Shown here: piece by piece, positions 48,340 to 61,169 of the stretch
Layout: every line of letters begins with the position of its first letter
Numbering within the stretch: the stretch's first letter is position 1
Source: Syngnathus acus
Taxonomy: Eukaryota; Chordata; Actinopteri; Syngnathiformes; Syngnathidae
Length of the DNA stretch: 64,000 nt
Direction: 5' to 3'
Assembly: GCF_901709675.1 (NCBI RefSeq)
Contig: NC_051094.1
Span: 12,208,501 to 12,272,500, forward strand
The notes under the pieces: model-generated
Told to the model about the DNA's origin: nothing
Seen by the model: the letters and a program-made list of their open reading frames with translations, nothing else
Database searches by the model: none
Program-made: the position numbers and the translations under genes

Positions 48340-51300
48340 GCCAAATACTAGAACATTAATGCCTTCACTATCAATAGAACACTACAATGTACATGTAAAT
48401 GTACATTTGCAGTGACACTGCAGTGTTGGGAAGTAAAATACCAAATAAGATGGAATGTGACAAACCATTGAATGTGCTGAACTTCTGTTTTGACAACAGT
48501 ATTGCATTGCACCGTATCCTGCTCAACAAATCACTTCTGATATTTTATACAGTAGGAGTCTGATTGGTTCACTGATGTTTTTGACAACACGGGCTTATAA
48601 TGCACATGATAATGAATGTGTGAGAAAAATTGTTGCTGATTTTGGCAGCACTGTGTGCTGTAATTATAGATTATTCATCTGCATGAATCGTTCCTCAATT
48701 TCCACCAACACCCTACGCCATATGATGCCATAATAAAAAATAAAAAAAAGAGGAAATTGGGATCAAAAGTGAAGTTTTCCTTTTATGTGATATGCTGTAT
48801 ATGGTATGTTCTAATTGGTGTTTTCTGCACAAAGAAAGGCCCCTTGAAGCTGTATGCTGCAAGTCATTAATGAAAGCTGTTTGATAGATCAGGCTGGGGA
48901 AGAAAACGGTTCTGCTTTATGTTATTCCGGAGAGCCCTCAAATGGGCTTAACATCTCCCCATCTGTGTACAGTACATGGAGCACCCCAAAACATAAAAGC
49001 TGTATGATGGCTTTGGAAAAGAAAAATGTGCAAACCCCATGTTTGAATGAAAATACAAAGTATCCCATTGTAAGGAGCGTACTTCTGCCAAGTTTGAAAA
49101 GCATTTTCTAATGGCCATGTGCTGTGATAGGCTGTAGATATATGATTTCAAAAGCCTCATTATTGTCCTCTGACTCATATGGTATAGTTTATGACTTGCT
49201 TGTCTGGCCTTGCTTTCGAGGAGATTACATCTCCATAATCAATAAAAACAAACCATCCACCCAAGCAATCAGCCCAATGTAAAAGAAAAATAAACTCCCT
49301 TCTCAAATATACCAATGACAAAACCACTGGCAAGTTGATTGCAATTTTATTCACGAGGAAACCTGATTGTAATGAAAGTTTCTGTAGTGTAGTTTTTTTT
49401 CTTGTTGCCATTTTGGACCACATGAGGATGCAGCAAGCCTATGATCCATGAAGCAGTCACTGGACCTTTGGTTCTTATCACCTGCTTACTTGGCAAGTCA
49501 AAGACATGTAGCAACACTTCAAACAGAGGATGACAAGATACCTGCAAGGGGGTCCAAATTGGATTATGCTTAATCTCGGAAAAGCAGCTCCCACAGATTT
49601 GATTATATCCCTACACCTCCTCACCCGGCACCCAGACTCCCACTTCAATTCTCTTATGCAGATGAGACACATGCTTAGGACAGACCTCCATGCCAGTCTC
49701 TGATACTGAATCCTTAATGTGTAGCCATCTGCCAGCTTTTTACCGGATTACTTCAAGTGAGGACAGGAGGGTCCAGCTCTGCCAGGGCAGCTCTGCCAGG
49801 GCAGCTGGAAGGCTTGAGCTACTGAAAAGATCATTTAAAAAAGGTGCAGACCATCCTTATATCATGGAAAACAAGTTTACAGCCATGCACAGTAGTACTG
49901 AGGCATTGTAGGTACATGAACTAGCAGCATTAAATTTAATCTCCAAACTGTAAAAATGTAGAACGACTGTTATTTCCCACCTCATTCTGTTTTTTGTTTT
50001 GTTTCTTTTATACACAAGTTCCAAATCCACCCAAGAATTGCAAACAGACCGCCATCTATTTTGGATGAGAATAACATCCATTCCTGCTTAAACTTGGGCT
50101 CATTATGGTGGAAGTGGGTTCCCGGGCCAGGAAGTTTCATTGCTTTCCAAATAAATCTCACTAAACAGAGCTGTAATCCAAATTCCTCATCTTGTGGAGT
50201 CCTCCCTCTGTCTCCACATGACCTGAAAGTTCTGAGAGCTAAAGGCATAAAGAATCATACCTTTTCATTGTCCACATCCCAAAAAGTGACATGTCAACAT
50301 ATGAGGATGAGTTAAAACCAGCTGTTAGAAACAGAGTACATTTCTGTTTCTGTTTTCACGTGCCACATTTGTATGTACACCATATGATAATATCACCTGG
50401 CTTAACATCCACCAACAGGTGAGCCAGTAAAGACCAGAGCTAATTTAAAAAGCAAAATGAGCTTTTTCTTCAAAACGTAATGAATGCTGAATGATTCATT
50501 GATTTGGGTGGAAAAAGGCTCACTCATTCGAGTTGGGCGATCGTGCTTCTTGGCTGTGTGCGAGGAAGAATTCGTCACTGAGTGTAAACAGCACTCTTGG
50601 CAAAGTCCTCTGAGCTAGAACACCCCCAACACCACCCCATCTGCCCCCCAACACCCCATCTCCTTGTGCTGTGTGGCGTCAGCTGCAATGAGCTCCAGAT
50701 GTGGCCTGGCACCCATCCAGTCGCCGCACTGGATGTGGTTTAGAAGGTAGTTTGGAAACACCACCCACCGGCCGGCCCCAATGAAACTTGCTCAGATTTA
50801 AGGGAGCAGTTAGTTTTTGTCTAGTGCACTGCACTGTAGAGGAGAGAAGTATTTGTCTCCAACAAATACATATGGTTCCTACCAAAGTAGAATTCAATTA
50901 TGAGATTTTCCCCATCTGTTTTCAGATTAATAGAAAGGCCGATGTGTTCCCAGTTTTTCCCTCTCTGCATATCGGTTCTATTGTGACTACAATAAGCATG
51001 ATATTGTTTGGTACTGTAGGCGTGCAGAACTTAAAACAAAGTGATACAGCATATCTTCTCCATATTTTGCAACCAAGATATTTGTTTTCCGTCTGACAAG
51101 AAAGATGAAAAAAAGGGTAGAATGAGCAACAAAGTCTCAACTGTGGTTTTTTCCCCCCAATGACATCTGTAACGCAGTCCTTTTATGCAAGACCATTTAA
51201 AAACAGGTTAAAATTTTTAAATTATGTCTGGCAAGTGACAAAATAAATATTGCATGTAGGTTTTCCTACCATGAGAGACCCAATTATTTTTTTAAACTCA

Positions 51301-51994
51301 AATGGAAAATAGGAGTCAACCCACTGCTGTTTAGTTACCTATGTAAGGCAATGTGTTCAAATTAACTGTGGCAGCCACTCTGGCTTTTTATGGTCTTTCA
51401 GACTGACGGGCTACTTTTCTAAACACGAGCAGGAAGAATGGATGAGGTCACACATGGTTGGACAAAGCAGTAGGTCCATTTAGTTGATGGCTCCCCCTGC
51501 TGCCTGGCCTCATACTACCAGCCAGCAGAGACTAAACTCACATGTAAAAAAAACATTCACAGTAAACATTCACATGAAATTGAAAACACAAGAACGTTCA
51601 ACTCTTTTTGAATTAAAACGGTCTCTTCTGCTTAAAACCTCTCTTCATTTGGAAAACCAATCGCTCGCAGGAAACAGATGGTGCACCTGGCATGCATTAA
51701 AAACGTTATGTTACTCGGAATAGATGAGAGTAAATGACTAGCCCAACATATGCCGATGTAAATAAGAGTATGTATGGTTTTAGTAATAGGAACAAGAACA
51801 AAGAGAACACTCATTAGAATTGAACATAAAATCCCAGTTACAATTCCAACATTCTGACAATTTAGACAGAGACATGAACACTTGGATTGTGGTAACAAGG
51901 CATTATGAAGATCTGAGAAGGTAAGGACCCCTCTGGACGCGTTTCCAGGGTACTACGTGTTCTTGCTTCTTTGAGCAAGCCTTCAAATGCTCAA
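48340..51994. other. Intergenic spacer before ankrd39, nothing recognised
   Basis: Only short chance frames on both strands, plus a direct GCTCTGCCAGGGCA duplication near 49780. No conserved protein, RNA gene or complete transposon is seen. The ankrd39 3' UTR should occupy the last few hundred bases. Confidence 0.45.
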
Positions 51995-52805
51995 TTAGTC
52001 TTGGGTGGGATTAATCGACTGGAATTGCTTTAGAATCTTCTGCAAATGTTCTTGAGGGGCCATGTGGAAGGGTAGCTGGAGCCTTTTGTTCTTCTGGCTG
52101 CAAAGTGTGGGACAGGCCTCAAGAAGGAGCTGACACACCTTTTCATGACCTTGTTCTGCAGCCTGACAGACAACATCAAGAACAGTTATAACATAGGGAT
52201 CTTAATATCATTGGGCCCATTACTATGTCCTGGCAGGTATATCTTACTTTGTGTAGAGGAGACGCACCATCATCATCAGAGATCATTGGGTCGGCTTTAT
52301 GGACTAGCAGCAATCTAACGACATCCACGTGACCGCAGAATGCTGCCCGATGGAGAGGCGTGGCACCGCCTGGTGTCTGAGGACATGCACAAGCACCATT
52401 TTCGAGAAGAAACTTACATACAATGAGATGACCACTGCGACTTGCATAGTGCTGAAACAGAATGTGCACAAATGAAACACTTTTAATACATGGATCCGGA
52501 ACAATAAATACAATGATGACATCTTCGGGAACTAACTAGAGCTGTATATCCAGCTGAGTCCCTGAGGTTTGGATGGGTGCCCTTTTGGATCAGTGACTGA
52601 ACCCGCCTCAAGTCTCCATCCATGGCGGCAGACCAGATACCTGCAAACGATAAGATGTGTACCTCTATACACAATTTAAACTCTAATGTCTCATAGCTAA
52701 ACGATACAAACCTCGTTCAAAGTCCATCTCATTCACTGTCTGGAAAACACTGGAAGAGACAGGGAGGGTGCAGCACGAGCAACAATGTTCTCCATCAGAA
52801 GCCAT
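51995..52805 (-). CDS. ankrd39: Ankyrin repeat domain-containing protein 39, 4 exons
   Basis: Exons 52712-52805, 52537-52640, 52248-52451 and 51995-52162 join in frame to 189 codons plus stop (human 183). The N-terminus has a Cys cluster (EHCCSCCT) and the conserved [17 protein letters not shown]. Ankyrin repeats follow: residues about 32-65 ([12 protein letters not shown]), 66-98 ([14 protein letters not shown]), 99-132 ([20 protein letters not shown]) and 133-165 ([20 protein letters not shown]). All introns are GT-AG. Ankyrin repeats mediate protein binding; the exact cellular role of ANKRD39 is poorly defined. It diverges from kctd9, 660 bp apart. In human ANKRD39 lies on chromosome 2, not 8p, so this neighbourhood is a fish arrangement. 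Confidence 0.95.
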
Positions 52806-53465
52806 TGTGTTTGTGTGCACTGACTAAAATTCTATCGTCATCATTTAAGCGTTTAAATAAACAATTGCCTCTTAGTTTCAAGTTGTTTTGAAAATTTGCG
52901 TTCCATTGGATTAACAGGTCTGCCTTCACCGATTAACGTTGATAGTAAATTTACATACATTTGAACTAATTTGAAGAAAATATGTTGTTTTATGTAGTCA
53001 ATAAATGATCAAACTCTTATTTGTAAACAAAATACTAGACCGATACGATTCAATGTCGCCACTTGGAACGTCACCATTGACGTCCCAAACTTATGACGCC
53101 AGTTCCTGCTCAACCAATTGCAGTGCGGCAGTCAGAGGATAGCTTCAATGACGGTTGTTCATTTTAAATTAACGTAGATACAGATAATCTCAATACTTTG
53201 TGGTCACGTTTAATATTAATCATGACTCAATATATGAAAAACTACTGAAAAATTATTAATATTAGTGTTTCCAAAAACAGTCATTAATGATCTTATTTCA
53301 ATTATTTGAATGTTTACATTAATTCCAGAATATCATGAACGCACCGGCAGTCTCGTGTTATTGAGTGTTTTCTTGCTAGCTAGTAAGGTTCAGATACATG
53401 CTAGCTGGCAGGCAGGCAAGTGGTGTTTAAATTTCCAACAAAGTACCAATAACCAAAGAGCAAAA
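52806..53465. promoter_or_regulatory. Shared bidirectional promoter region of ankrd39 and kctd9
   Basis: 660 bp separate the two start codons. The middle contains a CRE-like TTGACGTCCC at about 53097 and a CCAAT motif (CAACCAATTG) at about 53112. No TATA box is evident for either gene, as is common for head-to-head housekeeping pairs. Co-regulation is inferred from layout only. Confidence 0.55.
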
Positions 53466-56400
53466 ATGAGAAGAGTCACGTTATTCGTTAACGGGACGTC
53501 TAAAAATGGCAAGGTAGGTAAAAACTCAACTCGCTGTTATGAGAGTACGTTTGGCCTGCTATCTGACTAGCCTGTTTTGCTGGTTTTCGTACCAGTATTT
53601 GTCGCATAAATTGTCATTCATCCCCCAATTCAAGGTTGTTTCCTCTACTCTTCTGCCCATTCACACCCAATCGCGGCTCAGAAAGCCCTGCATCAAGGCT
53701 GATGAGCCATTTCGTTCCAATCTTGTCGTAGACTGCAACATAAGTAAATACAGTAAATGTATTTTCTCTGCTCAGGTTGTAGCAGTCTATGGGGCTTTGT
53801 CTGACTTACTATCTGTAGCCAGCAATAAATTAGGAATTAAAGCATCCTGTTTATATAATGGCAGAGGAGGTCTCATCGATGACATTGCCCTAATCAGGTA
53901 AGAGGACACAACAAACATACGTCAATTAAACCTTATTGCCCTGTTTCTAAATGGTATTACCTCGGATTTAACAGAGATGACGACGTGCTGTATGTCTCAG
54001 AGGGCGATCCATTTATTGGTGAGTTGCATAATGTCTGTATCTTGTTATCTTCCACTGAGTTAATCTGAAGACAACACTTGTAATTCCTCAAAGAATTTCC
54101 AAATGAAGTCAAAGCTGGATCTGATCAACAAGGTGCTCACACTGACTGGTTAACCCTGAATATTGGTGGTCGTCTCTTCACCACTACCAGGTATTTCTCA
54201 CACACTCTCTTGTGTCTTCAGCTACAGCAAATTGTAGTCACTCAAATTTGTATTGTTTGTATCCCTTTGTATATTAGGAGTACCCTGGTCAGCAAAGAGC
54301 CAGAGAGTATGCTAGCTCACATGTTTCGAGAGAAAGGTACACTGGAGCATTAAAGCTACCCAACTCTTGTTTCAAATTCAATCTGAGCCTTTGTCGAAGT
54401 TATTTCTCTGGCGATAATTATTTTGTCTCTTTGCTGCAGATGTGTGGGGAAACAAGCAAGATGAGCATGGGGCCTACCTCATCGACCGCAGCCCTGAATA
54501 CTTTGAGCCCATTCTTAATTACTTGAGGCATGGTCAGCTTATTATCAATGAGGGCATAAATATCAGAGGTAAGAATAAGTTTAGAATGATTAAACATACG
54601 TAATATAAATGAATGGCATGGACGAACAAGTAATCAAATTGAAATTTACATTGCAATGTAGTAACATACAGTTGGGAATGAAATGTTGAAGTGATGAAGC
54701 CACAGATTTGTTTACATAACTGTTGTAATCAAATAGTTTTAAGTTAACTCTTATTGAGGTTGACAAATGAGCAGTCTTTTAACTTTATTCAAGATTAATT
54801 TACCTAACCTAAGCCAAAACGTGTATGTAAATATGTCAAATAAATCTGGTATTGTGTATTGTAATGCACATTAATTTTCTTGCTAGCGTTTCTTAAGAAA
54901 ATCCATGGGGAGAGGAGATATTAAATCTTGCAATTATTGCAAATATTGCATTTACCCGTATTGCAATTACAGAACAGTGATGACATGTCTTCCAGGTGTT
55001 CTTGAGGAGGCTCGTTTTTTTGGAATTGAGCAACTTGCCGATCAGTTGGAATTGGTCATCAGGGTAATGTAGTTTGACGTTCTCAAGATGTGTCGTTCTG
55101 GCTGAGCTGTGTGCACTAACCAGTCATATATGCACACCAGAACTCCCAGCCGCCCGAAGACCATTCTCCCATTTCCCGCAAGGAGTTTGTGCGTTTTCTT
55201 TTGGCTACACCCACCAAGTCTGAGCTCCGTTGCCAGGTAATACAAGTTTAAAAATATCAATACGGTATATAATGATCTGACTGCATCACATGGCTCCGGG
55301 CTAAAGGAGCATCAAATGCATCCCATAGATTTGTTCATGAAATGTGATTATTTGTCAGTCCAAGACCTGTGATTTATGTGTTAAGGAAACTCACAAAGTC
55401 TGGAGACTGAAGAAAGGAGATGAAATATGTATAGTCAGACCATAGTAAGACTTCATAATGCGCAGACAAGCCAGTACTTTGATCGCTTGCACATTACAAA
55501 ATCGATATAGAATATTCTGTCTTTACAAAGATATTAATCTTCAGTTATGGTTGACACTAAAATAATGGAATTAATGTAATAGTGACGTGTATTTTACAAA
55601 ATAAGTTTGTCAGAATCGTTTATTTAGCTCCTATTATATGAAGCACATGGCTGGGTATAATGCTGTAGCTGGTTAGTGTGCTGTAGATTGTAACAGGTAA
55701 TTGTCAAATGCTGAAGAATCATTTCAACACGATATATTCATTTGAATACGATTTATGTAAATAATTACATACATGTGTTGTTTAGTTGTGTGCATAAGCC
55801 AGACGATTAGACTGAATTATATTTTGGTTTTGGTCCAAAGATATGATTAAGATATGACCTCAAGAAATGTTGCGTGTGTATGATCCTCTTGTTTACTATT
55901 TTAGGGTCTTAATTTCAGTGGCGCGGATCTGTCCCGGCTTGATTTGCGCTACATCAATTTTAAGATGGCGAATCTCAGCCGTTGCAATCTGACACACGCC
56001 AACCTGTGCTGTTCCAATCTGGAGCGGGCCGATCTGTCCGGAGCCAACCTGGACGTGAGTTGGTCTGTTTTACAGTTTTTACACTAACTTCTCAAAGATT
56101 TGCTGCGTGTCATTTGAGTACAGTAGATTGCGTTCCCAGCGCCCAGCGATCGGCTGGCGACCAGTACAAAGCTCTGTACGTCACTCTCCAGAGCTTTATA
56201 AGATCTATAGAGTATATATCGCTTCTCACCCAAAGGCAGCCGAAATAGTTTACCCGTGACCCTACTGAGGACGAGCTGTTCAGAAAATAGATAGATGGAT
56301 GAATAGTTGAGATTACGTCATTGAACAATAGAGCCCCTTCACACCTCCCCCTCTCTCAGTCATGTGAAGTTCTGTCCACACATGCACCCACACTAACCCA

Positions 56401-57449
56401 ATTAAGCACATAAGAAGCACACATGGATATCCAAAGTGAGAAATAATCTTGACATTTTCAATAAAACACGCTGTGTCTCAAAGGGTGCTAACTTACAAGG
56501 TGTGAAGATGCTCTGCTCCAATGCCGAAGGTGCCTCTCTTAAAGGATGCAACTTTGAAGATCCCTCTGGGCTGAAGGCCAACCTGGAAGGTAACCCATCA
56601 AATCTTTAAGCAAGGCAGATGTGGTGGTCTTTTGTTGTGATGTGGTTTGTTACCAGTCAATATTTTTGCCAATAGGTGCAAATCTGAAAGGAGTCGACAT
56701 GGAAGGAAGTCAAATGACCGGCATTAACCTGCGGGTGGCCACTCTGAAAAACGCAAAGCTGAAAAACTGCAACTTGCGGGGTGCCACTTTAGCAGGGACG
56801 GATCTTGAGGTGAGATGAGTCCATCAGAGCGATTAATACTTATTAAATCGCTAATGTAACATTTCTTTTTTATGCTTAAATCATGTGCATTATCCCACTA
56901 GAGCCCACTCCTTGTTGGAGGTACCGAACACCACCAGTTTCTTATGCGCATTCTCTGAAACCCTCTTTAGTGAAAACTAAAATAATTTTTTTCAAATGCA
57001 AGACATCAATGTTTTTTACTGGTGCACAAAATGAGCCGTGCATGAACATCACCTTGTTCAAAGTACTAAACCAACAAATGCATGAACCCGATTGAACCTA
57101 GGTTAAGAACCAATGCACTAGATTACCCAGCACCAGTATCACTCACAAATATCACATCAGATTTGTTTGTTGATTTTGCAGACAATACTAATTTCAGCCT
57201 TGAGTTAGATGGACGACGCACGAGGCTAGGAAGAAGTGATTTAATTAAATCTTGGCTTGCGGACTCTTCATATCACAGCGAGGTTTCCTATCATTTTTGA
57301 TCCCAATACTATTATGTGCTTCTTTGCTGCAGAACTGCGACCTGTCTGGCTGTGATCTACAAGAGGCTAACCTGAGGGGATCCAATGTGAAAGGAGCCAT
57401 TTTTGAGGAGATGCTAACGCCGCTGCACATGTCGCAGAGCGTTCGATAA
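53466..57449 (+). CDS. kctd9: BTB/POZ domain and pentapeptide-repeat protein KCTD9, 12 exons
   Basis: Exons: 53466-53513, 53776-53897, 53975-54018, 54094-54190, 54278-54336, 54440-54568, 54996-55063, 55141-55236, 55905-56054, 56484-56589, 56676-56809, 57333-57449. They splice in frame to 389 residues, the human length. Residues 1-80 form the N-terminal domain ([10 protein letters not shown]). The BTB/T1 domain spans about 89-190 ([33 protein letters not shown]). Residues about 222-375 are pentapeptide repeats of the A(D/N)Lxx type ([28 protein letters not shown]). The C-terminus [11 protein letters not shown] is invariant. KCTD9 is thought to act as a CUL3 ubiquitin-ligase substrate adaptor. 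gnrh1 follows on the same strand, as in human. Confidence 0.97.
56140..56305 (+). mobile_element. SINE 3' fragment in kctd9 intron 9
   Basis: CAGCGATCGGCTGGCGACCAG, then CTTCTCACCCAAAGGCAGC, GTGACCCTACTGAGGACGAG and GATAGATGGATGAATAG. These are the tail landmarks of the same SINE type found at 45417-45696, in the opposite orientation. Confidence 0.65.
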
Positions 57450-57644
57450 CTGAGCATGCACGTCAACTCAGCCACTCCTTTAATCTCTACAGCCTCTGAT
57501 GGTATATGCTCTCAGTCTCAACTTATTTTTTTTTTTTTGCCTGCATTTAGCGCAGGTAATCATATGCACTTCACTGACATTCTACCCACCTCATGTTCGC
57601 TTTAGATATCACACTATTTATCCAGGGTTGTTTTTTTTTTTATG

Positions 57645-58560
<916 letters not shown>

Positions 58561-58599
58561 AACCCAGACAGCTTAGCTCTGAGGATCAGTGTGACATAA

Positions 58600-60300
58600 A
58601 CCTCTCCACCACAATAATGTGATGACTCATGGAGGGGCTATTTATCCACATACGTACATTATAAAAGAAAATCATTTCTCCAGTGTGTGTAGAAGTGTCT
58701 GAATGCAATACAATGACATCATTTGGTTTCTAGCACAATATATTAACTGATTTGATAGGCATTCAAACCAGACAATGGTTGCTGCTTCTGAATGAATCAG
58801 CAGCTGTGTCACGTAAAAATGACTGTGTTGCTGTACTTTTCACCAAAAGTAACTTTGGCCTGATACAACGCTTTATAATCGAAAGCCAAAGGCTCAAAGT
58901 GTCAAGGCTCAAAATGCTGCTGTGAAACTACGTCACTAGCAAGATGTCAACACGGCTCAGGTATGCAGGTTGCACCAATCATGTTCTGTTACAGCACTCA
59001 ATATTTTGTGCTCAAAAAGCTGATTGTTGTTTTTATCCTTGTCCTCTGTGGATCTACCTCTTTTTTTTTTTTTTTTTTTTGCATCAGTGATCCATTTGCA
59101 TGTACAATATTCAACTGTGGCACCTCGTACTAAAATGTTCATGTAGGTCAAAGTCACATCTTACTTTTCAAATCAAGAGAGACGAAAATAGTCATCTTGT
59201 TTTGCCCAAAGGTTGTAGACACATAATCAGGGCCATTGTTGTCAGTAATTCTCCATGTATAAATACTTAATCATGCTTTGAACCTATTTGCACAAGTATA
59301 TCTTTTCATCCCCAAAAATGTAAATTGTGTATTCCTATGTACATTGAATCCAGTGCTTCCTAAACTTTCCAAAAAAAGATTGTAAATAGATATAGGGAGA
59401 TGTTCTTTTGTCAAGGAACAATCTCCTCTTTGCTGGATTGTCTCTGTCTACATGTATTTGTTTGTCTTTGACCAGTCAAAATATTTAGCTGTATTTCAGC
59501 GCTGCTCTGATGCAATACATATTTTTTACTCTATTTAACAGAAGGTACCAAGCTTGTGAGAGAGTGATTGATGAAGGTAATGTTGGCGAATTACACCGTT
59601 GGTGTGAATCCCAAAAGAAGTGATCTGATTATTTATTTGAAAACATTGCGGATGCTATACGCAGCAATGGTTGTTTTGTTTTGAAGCGGGGGTGTAGAGC
59701 TGCTTGTTCATGATTATTGCACTTGACTGTGGAAATACTTTTCCATTATTTGACTCTTAGAAATAAACTCATTGAAAGTAAAGGATTCTTCTTTGTCTTT
59801 TTTTTTTGGCCATCATTTGTCACACTTTATTTCATACAAGTCCTGGAATATCGACGCAAGTATAGCTTCTCCAATGTGCAAGTGTGTCCCAATAAAATAA
59901 AATATTGTGGAAAAGCTAAAAATCACCTCCGCAATTCATACCAAAGTAGCTCCAAGCAAGTATTGGCTGCATATGAATGAACACGCTTTTTAGAAGGCTA
60001 ATTTTGATCATAAAAATAATTTTGATTGTTTATTGTGCATTATACAATGCAAGTCGATTAGAATTTTTATTTGTTTACAATCATAAAGATGACATTAAAA
60101 AAATATAATGAAATACTGTCTTTCACGCTAAGGTGATGAATTTTACCTCATTTTTACTTCCATCCATATTCCGAACCCCTTATGATATTCTAATTTTGGA
60201 GATGTGTCTTTTAAGAGCATATTAATTTTTTGCTTGCCCTAAAGGTCAGGACTGCTTAATCCCACTTTGCGACCCCCTGCAGTGAAATGAATGAGCTTTG
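58600..60300. other. kctd9-gnrh1 spacer
   Basis: No exon or RNA gene seen. It includes a T run at about 59060-59080. The final few hundred bases are the natural place for gnrh1 neuronal enhancer sequence, but no specific element can be asserted. Confidence 0.4.
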
Positions 60301-60318
60301 GCAGGAAAGAAAACCAAA

Positions 60319-60385
60319 TATATACCTTGCAGGGTTTGCTAAAGACAGCAGACAACTGAAAGAAGCTTTCCTCTTACAACAAAAG
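60319..60385 (+). promoter_or_regulatory. gnrh1 TATA box and non-coding exon 1
   Basis: TATATA at 60319-60324 lies about 30 bp before a short segment ending CAACAAAAG, followed by donor GTAAAA at 60386. The next acceptor (TTGTGCAG, 60476) starts the coding exon. A short untranslated first exon with a TATA promoter is the usual GnRH gene plan. Confidence 0.7.
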
Positions 60386-60485
60386 GTAAAATTGACTTTT
60401 CAAAATCTATGATGTTTATAAATTATGGGCAGATTTCCATTTAATTATATTGTATCGACACCTTTGTCTTGTGCAGAGTAAAACC

Positions 60486-61139
60486 ATGAAGTCCTTGGTG
60501 CTGTGGCTATTGATTTTGGCAACGTCAATGCAAGTAATCTATAGTCAGCACTGGTCATATGGATTGAACCCTGGAGGAAAAAGAGAGCTGCTCCTTTTAG
60601 ACAAGCAAACCAATGTACCGGTAAGCACTCCCACGACACTCCATTCATTCATTTGTCCATTCATTCATATTCATTTAATCTCTCCTTTATCAAATCGTGT
60701 GTTTTCCCCTTTAAAGGTGATTGATGGCTTTCGGCAAGTGGAAAAGCCTTGCAGAGTTGTGGCATGTGGACATTTGTCACTTTTTGCCAAAATATGCAGG
60801 ATGAACGAATTTCATGTAAGTTCTGCATTTGGTGCATTTTTAAATGATGAAGAGACTCATGATAATGACATCTTGGATTTATGTAGCGCATTTCAGGAAC
60901 CCAATGATGCTTTACGTTAACCCGCGGGATAATTTAAATGGATGTATGTGTGTATGTATAGTGAGAGAAAGAGAGGGAGAAAATGTGTCAGTGTGTGTGT
61001 CTGTATTCGTCTTACAAAATGTATGCTTTGGACTAAAATCATTTCTATTCCCTGTTATTATTTTTGAAACTCAGAGCAAGCCCTCTTTTTCTTTTAGGGA
61101 AATGCTGCTGGTAAGCAATCTGGACGAAGAACCTTTTAA
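60486..61139 (+). CDS. gnrh1: Prepro-gonadotropin-releasing hormone 1, three coding exons
   Basis: Exons 60486-60620, 60717-60815 and 61098-61139 join to 91 residues. A 20-residue signal peptide (MKSLVLWLLILATSMQVIYS) is followed directly by the decapeptide QHWSYGLNPG, the Gly amidation donor and the KR dibasic site. The GnRH-associated peptide follows, with EKPCRVVACG and CRMNEFHGN and ending GRRTF. The hormone is secreted by hypothalamic neurons and drives pituitary gonadotropin release. The intron after the GAP start and the conserved Cys pair match teleost gnrh1. Position next to kctd9 confirms gnrh1 rather than gnrh2 or gnrh3. The oddity is Asn at position 8 (codon AAC) where seabream-type GnRH has Ser; Tyr5 and Leu7 are retained. 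AATAAA at 61161-61166 is the likely poly(A) signal. Confidence 0.95.
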
Positions 61140-61160
61140 AACAAATGAATGTGGTTGAAC

Positions 61161-61166
61161 AATAAA
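61161..61166 (+). terminator. gnrh1 polyadenylation signal
   Basis: AATAAA lies 22 nt after the gnrh1 stop codon, giving the very short 3' UTR expected for this gene. Confidence 0.7.
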
Positions 61167-61169
61167 TGT

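Noticed and set aside
53539-53901. A 120-codon frame overlapping kctd9 exon 2
   Set aside because: It runs through the first intron; only its last part is real coding sequence, reached by splicing from 53513 to 53776.
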